In this document: positions 24,596 through 30,878 of the stretch, one piece after another
Layout: every line of letters starts with the position of its first letter
How positions within the stretch are numbered: the first letter of the stretch is position 1
Assembly (NCBI GenBank): GCA_020847445.1
Contig: JADLBY010000171.1
Location: 1-32,957 of the forward strand
Direction of reading: 5' to 3'
Length of the DNA stretch: 32,957 bases
Source: Sphingomonadaceae bacterium
Lineage (GTDB): Bacteria; Pseudomonadota; Alphaproteobacteria; Sphingomonadales; Sphingomonadaceae
The notes under the pieces: model-generated
Seen by the model: only the letters and a program-made list of their open reading frames with translations
Database searches by the model: none
Told to the model about the DNA's origin: nothing
Position numbers and translations under genes: made by a program

Positions 24596-24750
24596 GGTGC
24601 ACTGGCACCGTGATTCACCGTAATTCGCGCTGGGTGACGTGATCCGGCACGCCGGGGAGAACAAGGCGGGGATGACGGGCCATGCAATATGGCTATGAAA
24701 CAGGAAAGCCCTTGTCAATAAATGGGTAAATGTGCACCTGTCACCTTAAT
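24596..24750. mobile_element. Remnant of REP-associated transposase element 1
   Basis: The minus strand at 24683-24615 encodes MARHPRLVLPGVPDHVTQRELR, the typical N-terminus of RAYT (Y1-type REP-associated tyrosine transposase) proteins. It stops after 22 codons inside REP-like sequence (24596-24625, with CACCGTGATTCACCGTAATT). To its right, 24715-24750 is an element end whose complement reads ATTAAGGTGACAGGTGCAC. 24715-24745 is a perfect inverted copy of 26334-26364. The plus strand entering that repeat could encode GKPLSING followed by the stop, like the end of element 2. The catalytic His-hydrophobic-His motif and Tyr are missing, so it is dead. Confidence 0.65.
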
Positions 24751-24759
24751 TGCGTAATT

Positions 24760-25356
24760 CTAATACATCTTACCTGAATATGGATCATCTGAATATTCTT
24801 TGGCTGCGCGTAGAGATATCAAAATTCTTTTGAATTGATATATAACATGTCTGAAAATTGATTTCGAATTCTCTTTTTCTAAGATGAGCAATTGCCCTTT
24901 TGCAGCAAGATGTCCTCCTTTGGCTGCTGCAGTTACCCATCTCATACCATTCTCAACGTCGACAAGACCACCTTCCCCCCTAAGCATCATAACTCCAAGC
25001 CAGTTCATGCTTCCCAAATTGCGCAGTTCAGCGCCTTCCTGAAACGCCGCTCTAGCTTCCGTTAACTGCCCATCCGCCCACAGAACCCGGCCCAAGGAGT
25101 TAAATGCCTCGGGGCAGCCAAGTTTTGAAGCCTGCTCATAATACTCTATTGCTAACCCCTTATCATGAGGCAAACCCTTCCCGGCTTCATGCATCCATCC
25201 AAGCGTCGTCAGCGCATATTCCGAGTTGGATTTGAGCAGTGGCTCTAGTAACCGCCTAGCTTCCAAGAAATTTTCGGCTTCAATCGCCTGAGCCGCAAGG
25301 TTCTCAATTTCTATTTCATGCTGTAGAGTGAGATTTTCTTTTTTCTTGATGGACAT
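24760..25356 (-). CDS. Sel1-repeat protein, 198 aa, island cargo
   Basis: A soluble helical-repeat protein without signal peptide. A charged N-terminal helix (IKKKENLTLQHEIEIENLAAQAIEAENFLEARRLLEPL) leads into Sel1-like repeats, among them ALTTLGWMHEAGKGLPHDKG, LAIEYYEQASKLGCPEAFNS and GSMNWLGVMMLRGEGG. These usually mediate protein-protein contacts. A basic C-terminal segment (residues 165-182, FRHVIYQFKRILISLRA) could touch membrane or nucleic acid. Its codon use is visibly more AT-rich than any neighbour, suggesting transfer. It lies between two transposase-element ends that both face it (24750 and 25399), its stop only 9 bases from the first. Specific function unknown. Confidence 0.8.
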   Translation of the reverse strand: MSIKKKENLTLQHEIEIENLAAQAIEAENFLEARRLLEPLLKSNSEYALTTLGWMHEAGKGLPHDKGLAIEYYEQASKLGCPEAFNSLGRVLWADGQLTEARAAFQEGAELRNLGSMNWLGVMMLRGEGGLVDVENGMRWVTAAAKGGHLAAKGQLLILEKENSKSIFRHVIYQFKRILISLRAAKEYSDDPYSGKMY

Positions 25357-25398
25357 TAATATTAACTTTTCTAGAGAGTTACAAATTTCAATAATGCA

Positions 25399-25762
25399 AT
25401 TACCGTGACAGGTGCATATTTACCCATTTAGCGGTCTCCTTCCCCTTTTGGCCGGGATGAGCTGTTTGCCGGTGCGCGCCTCCATGGCCTGCAGCCACTC
25501 CGCCGAGCCGATGGGGCGGCCCACTGTCTCTGCCTTGCGCAATGCAGCATAGGTCATCGCCTCGTCGAATCCCTCACCCGGAAATGCTCCGAAATCGCCG
25601 ACCCGCTCCAGCGCCGGAGCGACCGTCACCACATGATCGTCCTCGCCTGCGATTGCCGCGCTGGGTGACGTGATAGGCGATACCGGGAATGGCAAGGCGG
25701 GGAAGGCGGGCCATATGCGCAACTTGCCCTAATTGGTGTATTTAGTAAACTGGCACCGTAAT
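25399..25762. mobile_element. RAYT element 2 with both ends but an internally deleted transposase
   Basis: The left end reads ATTACCGTGACAGGTGCA (from 25399). The right end, on the minus strand, reads ATTACGGTGCCAGTTTAC (from 25762). Both point inward as imperfect inverted ends of the same family as 24738-24750 and 26316-26341. They enclose a transposase pseudogene on the minus strand. The element is about 360 bases, too short for a working copy, so it now resembles a non-autonomous or decayed unit. Confidence 0.65.
25420..25714 (-). pseudogene. REP-associated tyrosine transposase (RAYT), internal deletion
   Basis: The minus strand from ATG 25714 encodes MARLPRLAIPGIAYHVTQRG and then NRR, the classic RAYT N-terminus. 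After about 24 codons it joins, in another frame, a C-terminal piece: GEDDHVVTVAPALERVGDFG, then VGRPIGSAEWLQAMEARTGK and AKRGRRPLNG before the stop at 25420. The catalytic core (the His-X-His motif and the nucleophilic Tyr, normally about 100-150 residues between these pieces) is absent. The last codons and stop lie inside the left element repeat, so the repeat overlaps the gene's 3' end. RAYTs are single-strand transposases related to IS200/IS605 that handle REP hairpins. Confidence 0.8.
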
Positions 25763-25832
25763 TGACTGGTCATATAGAAATTGCGCGGCCTGACATTCTT
25801 GGCGGCCCTTACAGCATTCCTCGGAGGCGGTG

Positions 25833-26246
25833 ATGATCCTGCTGTCGGAAACTCTTAGCCAACTTGAAAGTGAGCTCGTTGCTCTACGCACCTGTGCCAT
25901 CGATGATGAGTGGCGACCCTGGTACAAGGGTGCCGATGAGGCTTATGAGAATTTCGAGCTAAGCCTGAAACATTTGCGCAAGAAACTGGGCGACAAGAAA
26001 TATCTTAAACTGCTGAATATGATGGAAACCGCACGCAAACATTTTGAGGAAGGCTATGCCAAGGGTGGAAGGCCGGGCCAGCCGGGCGACAATGATATCA
26101 AACGCGGGTCTTGGCTAATGCAGGATATGGGGCAGGTAATCCGCGACAAGCCGCCATTTGCTTACCCCCATGACGAATGGCGTTGGGGTGAACCTTTGCC
26201 CATCGAAATTGACGACCTTACTGCGGACGATGTGGGGTTGGAGTGA
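25833..26246 (+). CDS. Hypothetical protein, 137 aa, island cargo
   Basis: Preceded by a strong GGAGG 5 bases before ATG 25833; a GTG at 25830 is too close to it. No signal peptide or membrane segment. The N-terminal 75 residues look like two helices (LLSETLSQLESELVALRTC and YENFELSLKHLRKKLGDKKYLKLLNMMETARKHF). The middle has a Gly-rich turn (GGRPGQPGDND) and the C-terminus is acidic with a PYPHDEW-like aromatic patch (FAYPHDEWRWGEPLP). I do not recognise the family. It stands alone between the right end of element 2 (25762) and the left end of element 3 (26316). Small acidic orphan genes in such spots can be immunity or defence accessories, but nothing here shows that. Confidence 0.7.
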   Translation: MILLSETLSQLESELVALRTCAIDDEWRPWYKGADEAYENFELSLKHLRKKLGDKKYLKLLNMMETARKHFEEGYAKGGRPGQPGDNDIKRGSWLMQDMGQVIRDKPPFAYPHDEWRWGEPLPIEIDDLTADDVGLE

Positions 26247-26315
26247 GAGCTTACAATACTCGCAATTGACGCCTGCATACCCCTTGGAATTACTGAATTA
26301 ATTAAGAATTACGGA

Positions 26316-26364
26316 ATTACGGTGACAGATTACGGTGACAGGTGCACATTTACCCATTTATTGA
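26316..26364 (+). repeat. RAYT element 3 end: tandem ATTACGGTGACAG plus 31-bp inverted repeat copy
   Basis: ATTACGGTGACAG occurs twice back to back (26316-26328 and 26329-26341). The second runs into 26334-26364, the exact reverse complement of 24715-24745. The first 27 bases, 26334-26360, also match 25404-25430 in direct orientation with two changes. The complementary strand could encode KAISING and the stop, like the transposase ends at the other two copies. Directly after 26364 the sequence becomes the LysM-protein fragment, so the element is cut off there. Confidence 0.8.
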
Positions 26365-26763
26365 TATGGCTTTGCGGGCAATAATGGCACGATGGAGGTC
26401 GGCTACGACCAGTCGGTCAAGGATCGTTCGGCGGCGCGCCCGGATATCAGCGCGACCAATGCCGGGCTGTTCCGGAACGGCACCAGCAGCGGCACTATGG
26501 GCTATGCCGATTTTGCCCAGTCTCGATCGAGGGCTTTAACAGCTATGCCCAGGCGGGCAGCACCGGCAGCTATACGGTGCGCGCGGGCGACACGCTGGCG
26601 GGCATCGCCGCCCAGCTATGGGGCGATGCCAATCTGTGGTACCGGCTGGCCGAAGCGAACGGCCTGTCTGCACAGGCGGGGCTGATCGAGGGCAGCAGCC
26701 TGATCCTGCCGCCGATTGTCAAAGCGCTGTCGCGGAGATGCGAAAGTCCGCATCCGCTCCCGC
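26365..26763 (+). pseudogene. C-terminal fragment of LysM-containing, probably RHS/YD-type, large protein (frameshifted)
   Basis: No start codon. The sequence begins mid-gene directly after the element end. One frame encodes YGFAGNNGTMEVGYDQS and later SATNAGLFRNGTSSGTMGYA. Near 26521 (CCCAGTCTCGATC) the sense continues one frame over as SIEGFNSYAQAGSTGSY, then a LysM domain TVRAGDTLAGIAAQLWGDAN, LWYRLAEANGLSAQAGLIEG and SSLILPP. A single missing base explains the shift. This tail, LysM with LWGDxxLWYxLAEANGL, is known from giant YD-repeat proteins of sphingomonads and relatives. The bulk of the gene is missing upstream, replaced by the transposase-element region. Confidence 0.7.
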
Positions 26764-26768
26764 AGGCC

Positions 26769-26798
26769 CGCATCGGCAGTTCCGCCCCTGGCGGCGGA
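26769..26798. repeat. Second copy of island-flanking repeat with hairpin
   Basis: CGCATCGGCAGTTCCGCCCC from 26769 matches the copy at 24520 with few changes. It runs into a hairpin TCCGCC (26781-26786) / GGCGGA (26793-26798). It lies just past the LysM fragment and before the first intact gene to the right. Confidence 0.5.
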
Positions 26799-26866
26799 AA
26801 ATCGCTGCTTGCCATTTTTAATCGTGCGCTTAATTCTTGTGGCCGGACGAGTGGAGGAGCGGATTC

Positions 26867-27280
26867 ATGCAGGTTGGCAACGCGGTCTTTCCGTCGGCGG
26901 AGCAGGCGGCGCGCTTTTTTGGCGCGGCAGAGGATGGCCGCTTTGTCATGGTCAACCTGCTGAAGTTCAGGGCCAAGGCTGAATATGAGGATGGGTCGGA
27001 TGCGCATCTTACCGGTGCGGAAGCCTATGCCCGCTATGGCGCCGCCGTGCAGGCGTGCCTGGCGGCCGTGGGCGGGCGTCAGGTCTATGCCGGGCCGGTA
27101 ACCGGCCTGTTGCTGGGGGAAGTCGAGGAATTGTGGGACATGGTGGCGCTCGCCGAATATCCCTCGCTCGCCGCGATGCAGCAGATGGTGCAATCGCCCG
27201 CATACAAGGCCATCGAAGTGCACCGCACGGCCGGGCTGGCTGGCCAGCTCAACATCCGCACAAGGCCGATCGGCCGCTGA
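26867..27280 (+). CDS. DUF1330-family small protein
   Basis: A 137-aa protein of the DUF1330 dimeric alpha-beta-barrel group. The key stretch is DGRFVMVNLLKFRAKAEYEDGSDAHLTGAEAYARYGAAVQ (about 23-62), and LWDMVALAEYPSLAAMQQMVQSPAYKAIEVHRTAGLAGQLNI (about 88-130) is the typical second half. The biochemical role of the family is not established. A strong GGAGGAG lies 7 bases before ATG 26867. It is the first gene right of the island. The next gene starts 12 bases after its stop, so they are probably cotranscribed. Confidence 0.85.
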   Translation: MQVGNAVFPSAEQAARFFGAAEDGRFVMVNLLKFRAKAEYEDGSDAHLTGAEAYARYGAAVQACLAAVGGRQVYAGPVTGLLLGEVEELWDMVALAEYPSLAAMQQMVQSPAYKAIEVHRTAGLAGQLNIRTRPIGR

Positions 27281-27292
27281 GCGCATAGCCGC

Positions 27293-27694
27293 ATGATGGA
27301 TAATCCATTCCTCGACGACGGGCCATTTCCTGACGACGGGTCCGACGGTGCCGGGCGGCTGGCCGATGTCCGGGGGATAGCAGCTATCCTGCAACAGGCC
27401 GCGCGTGAGGGGCGCGCGATGAGCTATTCCGAAATATTGATGACGCTGGGGTTCCGCTTCACCCGGCCCAGGATGCGCGCGCTGTGCAAGACGCTCGATG
27501 CCGTCGACACCCAGGCAGGGCAGCGCGGCGAGCCTGCGCTTGCCTGTCTGGTGGTGCGCGAGGGCGACCGGCTGCCCGGGCAGGGCTGGTGGGTGTCACG
27601 CCATGACTATGCGGGCGCGTGGGAGGGGGCCGAGGCCCGCGCCTATCTTGCGCAGCACCAGCAATCGGCCTTTGACTATTGGAGCCGCAGATGA
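27293..27694 (+). CDS. Conserved-looking hypothetical protein, 133 aa
   Basis: Soluble, with an acidic N-terminus (DNPFLDDGPFPDDGSDG), then a likely winged-helix-like or mixed fold: LADVRGIAAILQQAAREGRAMSYSEILMTLGFRFTRPRMRALCKTLDAVD. After that come CLVVREGDRLPGQGWWVS and QQSAFDYWSRR. The pattern Y-S-E-I-L-x-x-L-G-x-x-F-x-R-P-x-M-R-A-L suggests a helix-turn-helix. I do not recognise a named family. It starts 12 bases after the DUF1330 gene and ends 13 bases before the phosphotransferase gene. ATGs at 27293 and 27296 are both possible starts. Confidence 0.75.
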   Translation: MMDNPFLDDGPFPDDGSDGAGRLADVRGIAAILQQAAREGRAMSYSEILMTLGFRFTRPRMRALCKTLDAVDTQAGQRGEPALACLVVREGDRLPGQGWWVSRHDYAGAWEGAEARAYLAQHQQSAFDYWSRR

Positions 27695-27707
27695 GCTTTC
27701 GCTTGCC

Positions 27708-29069
27708 ATGACAGACGCCGCGCCTATCAAAAATCCCATGGAGGAATTTTCCGTCAGGCTGGCCGCCGTCATGGATCGTATCGCGGGCGATCGCGCCGCG
27801 ATCGAAAATCTTGGCAGGCTTTCCGGCGGTGCCAATATGGAAAGCTGGTCGTTCGATCGTGCGGGAAAGGGCTATGTCCTGCGCCGCGCGCCTTCGGCGG
27901 CCTTCATGCAAGGCCGGTCGTTCGGGCATGATGTCGAGGCCGAACTGGTGCGCACCGCGCATCGCGGTGGCGTGCTCGCGCCCGAAATCGTCGGTGAACT
28001 GACGACGGCGGACGATCTGGGCACAGGCTATATCATGTACCGCGTCGAGGCGGAGGTGAATCCGGCGAAAATCCTGGCCGATCCGCCCGCTTCGCTGGTG
28101 CATGACATTGCCCGCGAACTGGCGCGCATCCATGCGATCCGGCCAACCCCGGACATCCCCATTCCCTATATGGATACCGCCGCCGCGCTGGGCGAACTCC
28201 GGAAGCGCTTTCTGGCTTATGGCGGGGACCGGCCGGTGATTGCACTCGCGCTGCGCTGGTGCGAAGACAATCTGCCATCCCCGGCTGACCCGGTGCTGGT
28301 GCATGGCGATTTCCGCATGGGCAATCTTATGGTCGACCGGAACGGCCTTGCCGCAGTTCTCGATTGGGAACTGGCGCATTGGGGAGATGCGCATGAAGAC
28401 CTCGCTTATGGCTGCATGGCGGTGTGGCGCTTCGGCCATTTTGACAGGCCCGCTTTCGGGGCGAGCGACCTCGATACTTTCTTCGCCTCTTATGAAGCGT
28501 CAGGCGGCGGCACGGTCGATCGTGCGCGATTCCGTTTCTGGCTGGTCTACCGCACGCTCTGGTGGGCGCTGGGCTGTATGCAGATGGCGGAAATCTGGCG
28601 GCTGGGTGCAGACCGCAATCTCGAACGGGCGGTGATCGGCCGACGCACCAGCGAGAATGAGGCCGATCTGCTGCTGTTGCTTGAGGGTGACGCGCCTGAA
28701 GCCGAGCGCGGCGCTATCAGCCTGCCGACCGCCGCACCGCCGCGCCGCGCGGGCGAGCCGTCGTCGGTCGAGTTGCTCGAGGCGATCCGCGAATGGGTCG
28801 ATGTCGGCGTGAAAGCCAAATCGGCAGGCCGCGAAAAATTCATGGCGGCGGTGGCAATGAACGCGCTCGGCATGCTCGTGCGCGAGGCCGAAAACCCCGT
28901 CGATCCGCATGATTCCGCGCTGTCGGCGGAGTTGCTGGCGGGTCGGCTATCGCTCGCGACGCCGGGGTTGCTCGCGCGGTTGCGCGCGACGACGCTGGCC
29001 AAACTGGCCAATGACAGCCCCAAATATGCCTCGCTGGCCGCTGCCAGGGCGCGCTGGCTGAAAGGCTGA
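27708..29069 (+). CDS. Phosphotransferase-family (APH/ACAD10-like) protein with C-terminal DUF6285
   Basis: A 453-aa cytoplasmic kinase-fold protein. N-terminal lobe: LGRLSGGANMESWSFD and GYVLRRAP with the ATP-binding Lys/Arg strand. The catalytic loop is VLVHGDFRMGNLMVD (His199, Asp201, Asn206), and the metal-binding Asp219 lies in AVLDWELAHWGDAHEDLAYG. The C-terminal 100 residues (from about PSSVELLEAIREWVDVGV, with REKFMAAVAMNALGMLVREAE) match DUF6285, which often accompanies these enzymes. Relatives work beside acyl-CoA dehydrogenases and phosphorylate hydroxyacyl-CoAs; no dehydrogenase gene is nearby here. I chose ATG 27708. No good ribosome binding site is visible, so coupling to the gene before is likely. 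recO follows after one base. Confidence 0.85.
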   Translation: MTDAAPIKNPMEEFSVRLAAVMDRIAGDRAAIENLGRLSGGANMESWSFDRAGKGYVLRRAPSAAFMQGRSFGHDVEAELVRTAHRGGVLAPEIVGELTTADDLGTGYIMYRVEAEVNPAKILADPPASLVHDIARELARIHAIRPTPDIPIPYMDTAAALGELRKRFLAYGGDRPVIALALRWCEDNLPSPADPVLVHGDFRMGNLMVDRNGLAAVLDWELAHWGDAHEDLAYGCMAVWRFGHFDRPAFGASDLDTFFASYEASGGGTVDRARFRFWLVYRTLWWALGCMQMAEIWRLGADRNLERAVIGRRTSENEADLLLLLEGDAPEAERGAISLPTAAPPRRAGEPSSVELLEAIREWVDVGVKAKSAGREKFMAAVAMNALGMLVREAENPVDPHDSALSAELLAGRLSLATPGLLARLRATTLAKLANDSPKYASLAAARARWLKG

Positions 29070-29070
29070 G

Positions 29071-29676
29071 ATGCAGCAATATGCCGGTCCGGCGATTGTC
29101 TGCGCCGTTCGCCCGCATGGGGAGGCAGGCGCGATCGTGCGCTGCATGACCGAAGCGCATGGATTGCTCGCAGGCTATGTGCAGGGCGCGCGCGGCCGGG
29201 TGCTGCGCCCGGTCTTGATCCCCGGAAACATCGTCAGGGGCGAATGGCGCGCGCGGGTTGCCGGGCAACTGGCGTCGCTGTCGGTCGAGCCGGTGCACAG
29301 CCGCGGGCATCTGCTGGGTGAGCCGCTGGCGGCTGCGGCGATCGAATGGGCGTGCACGCTGACGGCGAGCGCGGTGCCCGAGGCGCACCCCTATCCGCGG
29401 CTGTTTTCGGCGCTGGACGGGTTGCTGGCCGCGGTCGAACTGGCACCTGCCGCGCGTGGCTGGGCACCGGCAATGGCGCGCTATGAGGCGCTGCTGCTGT
29501 CCGAACTCGGCTATGGCGGCGACGATCTGGTGGCGGGCGAGGGCACGGCCGCTGCGCTCAGCGCGATGGCGGCGCAGCGCGAGGCCCTGATCGAACATGT
29601 TCTGGGGGAAAAACGGGTCGATGTGATGGCGGCCCGCGAAAGGCTGGTCGATCGGCTGAAAAGGGCAGTTGCATAA
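29071..29676 (+). CDS. recO: DNA repair protein RecO (short form)
   Basis: A 201-aa protein of the RecFOR pathway, which loads RecA at gaps by displacing SSB. The N-terminal OB-fold is recognisable: AIVCAVRPHGEAGAIVRCMTEAHGLLAGYVQGARGRVLRPVLIPGNIV. The helical C-terminal part (YPRLFSALDGLLAAVEL, RYEALLLSELGYG) follows. E. coli RecO is 242 aa; the zinc-finger cysteines of some RecO proteins are not seen here, as in other short alphaproteobacterial forms. It starts one base after the upstream stop (TGAGATG), suggesting translational coupling. Confidence 0.85.
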   Translation: MQQYAGPAIVCAVRPHGEAGAIVRCMTEAHGLLAGYVQGARGRVLRPVLIPGNIVRGEWRARVAGQLASLSVEPVHSRGHLLGEPLAAAAIEWACTLTASAVPEAHPYPRLFSALDGLLAAVELAPAARGWAPAMARYEALLLSELGYGGDDLVAGEGTAAALSAMAAQREALIEHVLGEKRVDVMAARERLVDRLKRAVA

Positions 29677-29720
29677 GGCGTTGCGAGGGGGCAAAGGCTC
29701 CACCAAGTTCCAGCATCGTC

Positions 29721-29783
29721 ATGCTGAACTTGTTTCAGCATAACAAGCCGACATAGCGCGTTATCCCGAAACAGGTTCGGGAT
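29721..29783. repeat. Pair of REP-like hairpins upstream of leuB
   Basis: Two hairpins with 8-bp stems and 5-base loops lie 21 bases apart: ATGCTGAA/TTCAGCAT (29721-29741) and ATCCCGAA/TTCGGGAT (29763-29783). Both have the xxCxGAA-N5-TTCxGxx plan and end next to GTCA/TGAC, so they look like two divergent members of one dispersed palindrome family. The second contains an ATG in frame with leuB at 29782, which is probably not its start. Confidence 0.75.
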
Positions 29784-29805
29784 GACGAAAATCATAGGTT
29801 TACCC

Positions 29806-30852
29806 ATGCTGATTGCCCTGTTGCCCGGAGACGGGATCGGTCCCGAAGTCATCGCCGAAGCGCGCCGCGTGCTCGAAACACTGGCGCTGCCCGATATGCG
29901 GTTTGAAGAGGCGCCGGTTGGCGGCGCGGCGTACAAGGCGAGCGGACATCCTTTGCCGCAGGCCACGCTAAATCTCGCAAAGCGCGCCGATGCGATCCTG
30001 TTCGGCGCGGTGGGCGACCCCGATTGCGATACGCTCGAACGCCATTTGCGCCCCGAACAGGCCATCCTCGGGCTACGCAAGGAACTGGAACTGTTCGCCA
30101 ACCTGCGCCCGGCGACTTTGTTTCCCGAACTTGCCGACGCCTCGGCATTGCGCCCCGAAGTTGCCAGCCAGATCGACATGGTGATCGTCCGTGAGCTGAA
30201 TGGCGACGTCTATTTCGGTGAAAAGGGCATGCGCAAAACCGCCGATGGAAAGCGCGAAGGCTATGACATCATGTCCTATAACGAAGACGAGGTGCGCCGG
30301 ATCGCCCGCGTCGGCTTTGAAACCGCGATGGCGCGGGGAAAGAAGCTGTGTTCGGTCGACAAGGCCAATGTCCTCGAAACCAGCCAGTTGTGGCGCGATG
30401 TGGTGATCGAAACCGCGAAGGAATTTCCAAAGGTCGCGCTGAGCCACATGTATGTCGATAATGCCGCGATGCAGCTGGTGCGCAATCCGGGGCAGTTCGA
30501 CGTCATCGTAACCGGCAACCTGTTCGGCGACATTTTGTCCGATCAGGCGAGCATGTGCGCGGGTTCCATCGGCATGCTGCCCAGCGCCTCGCTCGATGCC
30601 AGCCAGAAGGGGCTTTACGAACCGATCCACGGCAGCGCGCCCGATATTGCCGGACAGGGCAAGGCCAACCCGCTGGCGACGATCCTGTCGGCGGCGATGA
30701 TGCTGCGATACTCGCTGGGGCAGGCAGAGGCCGCCGACCGCATCGAGGCTGCCGTTGCCGCCGCACTCGCCGCTGGTGCCCGCACCCCCGATCTGGGCGG
30801 CAGCTTGCGCACGCGCGAAATGGGGGATGCCGTTCTCGCGGCATTGACCTGA
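29806..30852 (+). CDS. leuB: 3-Isopropylmalate dehydrogenase
   Basis: A 348-aa NAD-dependent dehydrogenase of leucine synthesis. It oxidises and decarboxylates 3-isopropylmalate to 2-oxoisocaproate in the cytoplasm. Motifs are [20 protein letters not shown] at the start, [20 protein letters not shown] (substrate Arg residues) and [35 protein letters not shown], the Lys in [16 protein letters not shown] and the NAD-site [36 protein letters not shown] follow. E. coli LeuB is 363 aa. I chose ATG 29806, which gives the family N-terminus; the in-frame ATG at 29782 belongs to the hairpin repeat. metZ follows 26 bases later. Confidence 0.95.
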   Translation: MLIALLPGDGIGPEVIAEARRVLETLALPDMRFEEAPVGGAAYKASGHPLPQATLNLAKRADAILFGAVGDPDCDTLERHLRPEQAILGLRKELELFANLRPATLFPELADASALRPEVASQIDMVIVRELNGDVYFGEKGMRKTADGKREGYDIMSYNEDEVRRIARVGFETAMARGKKLCSVDKANVLETSQLWRDVVIETAKEFPKVALSHMYVDNAAMQLVRNPGQFDVIVTGNLFGDILSDQASMCAGSIGMLPSASLDASQKGLYEPIHGSAPDIAGQGKANPLATILSAAMMLRYSLGQAEAADRIEAAVAAALAAGARTPDLGGSLRTREMGDAVLAALT

Positions 30853-30878
30853 AGCCCTCTCCATCCGAAAAGCGAAGC

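Noticed and set aside
24684-24722. Plus-strand QYGYETGKPLSING before the repeat as a piece of the LysM/YD protein
   Set aside because: The YGYE stretch resembles a YD motif, but it is too short to decide. The shared ending with the other transposase ends explains it better.
29782-29805. Upstream ATG at 29782 as the leuB start
   Set aside because: It lies in the 3' arm of a dispersed REP-like hairpin, and the added residues are not part of the LeuB N-terminus.
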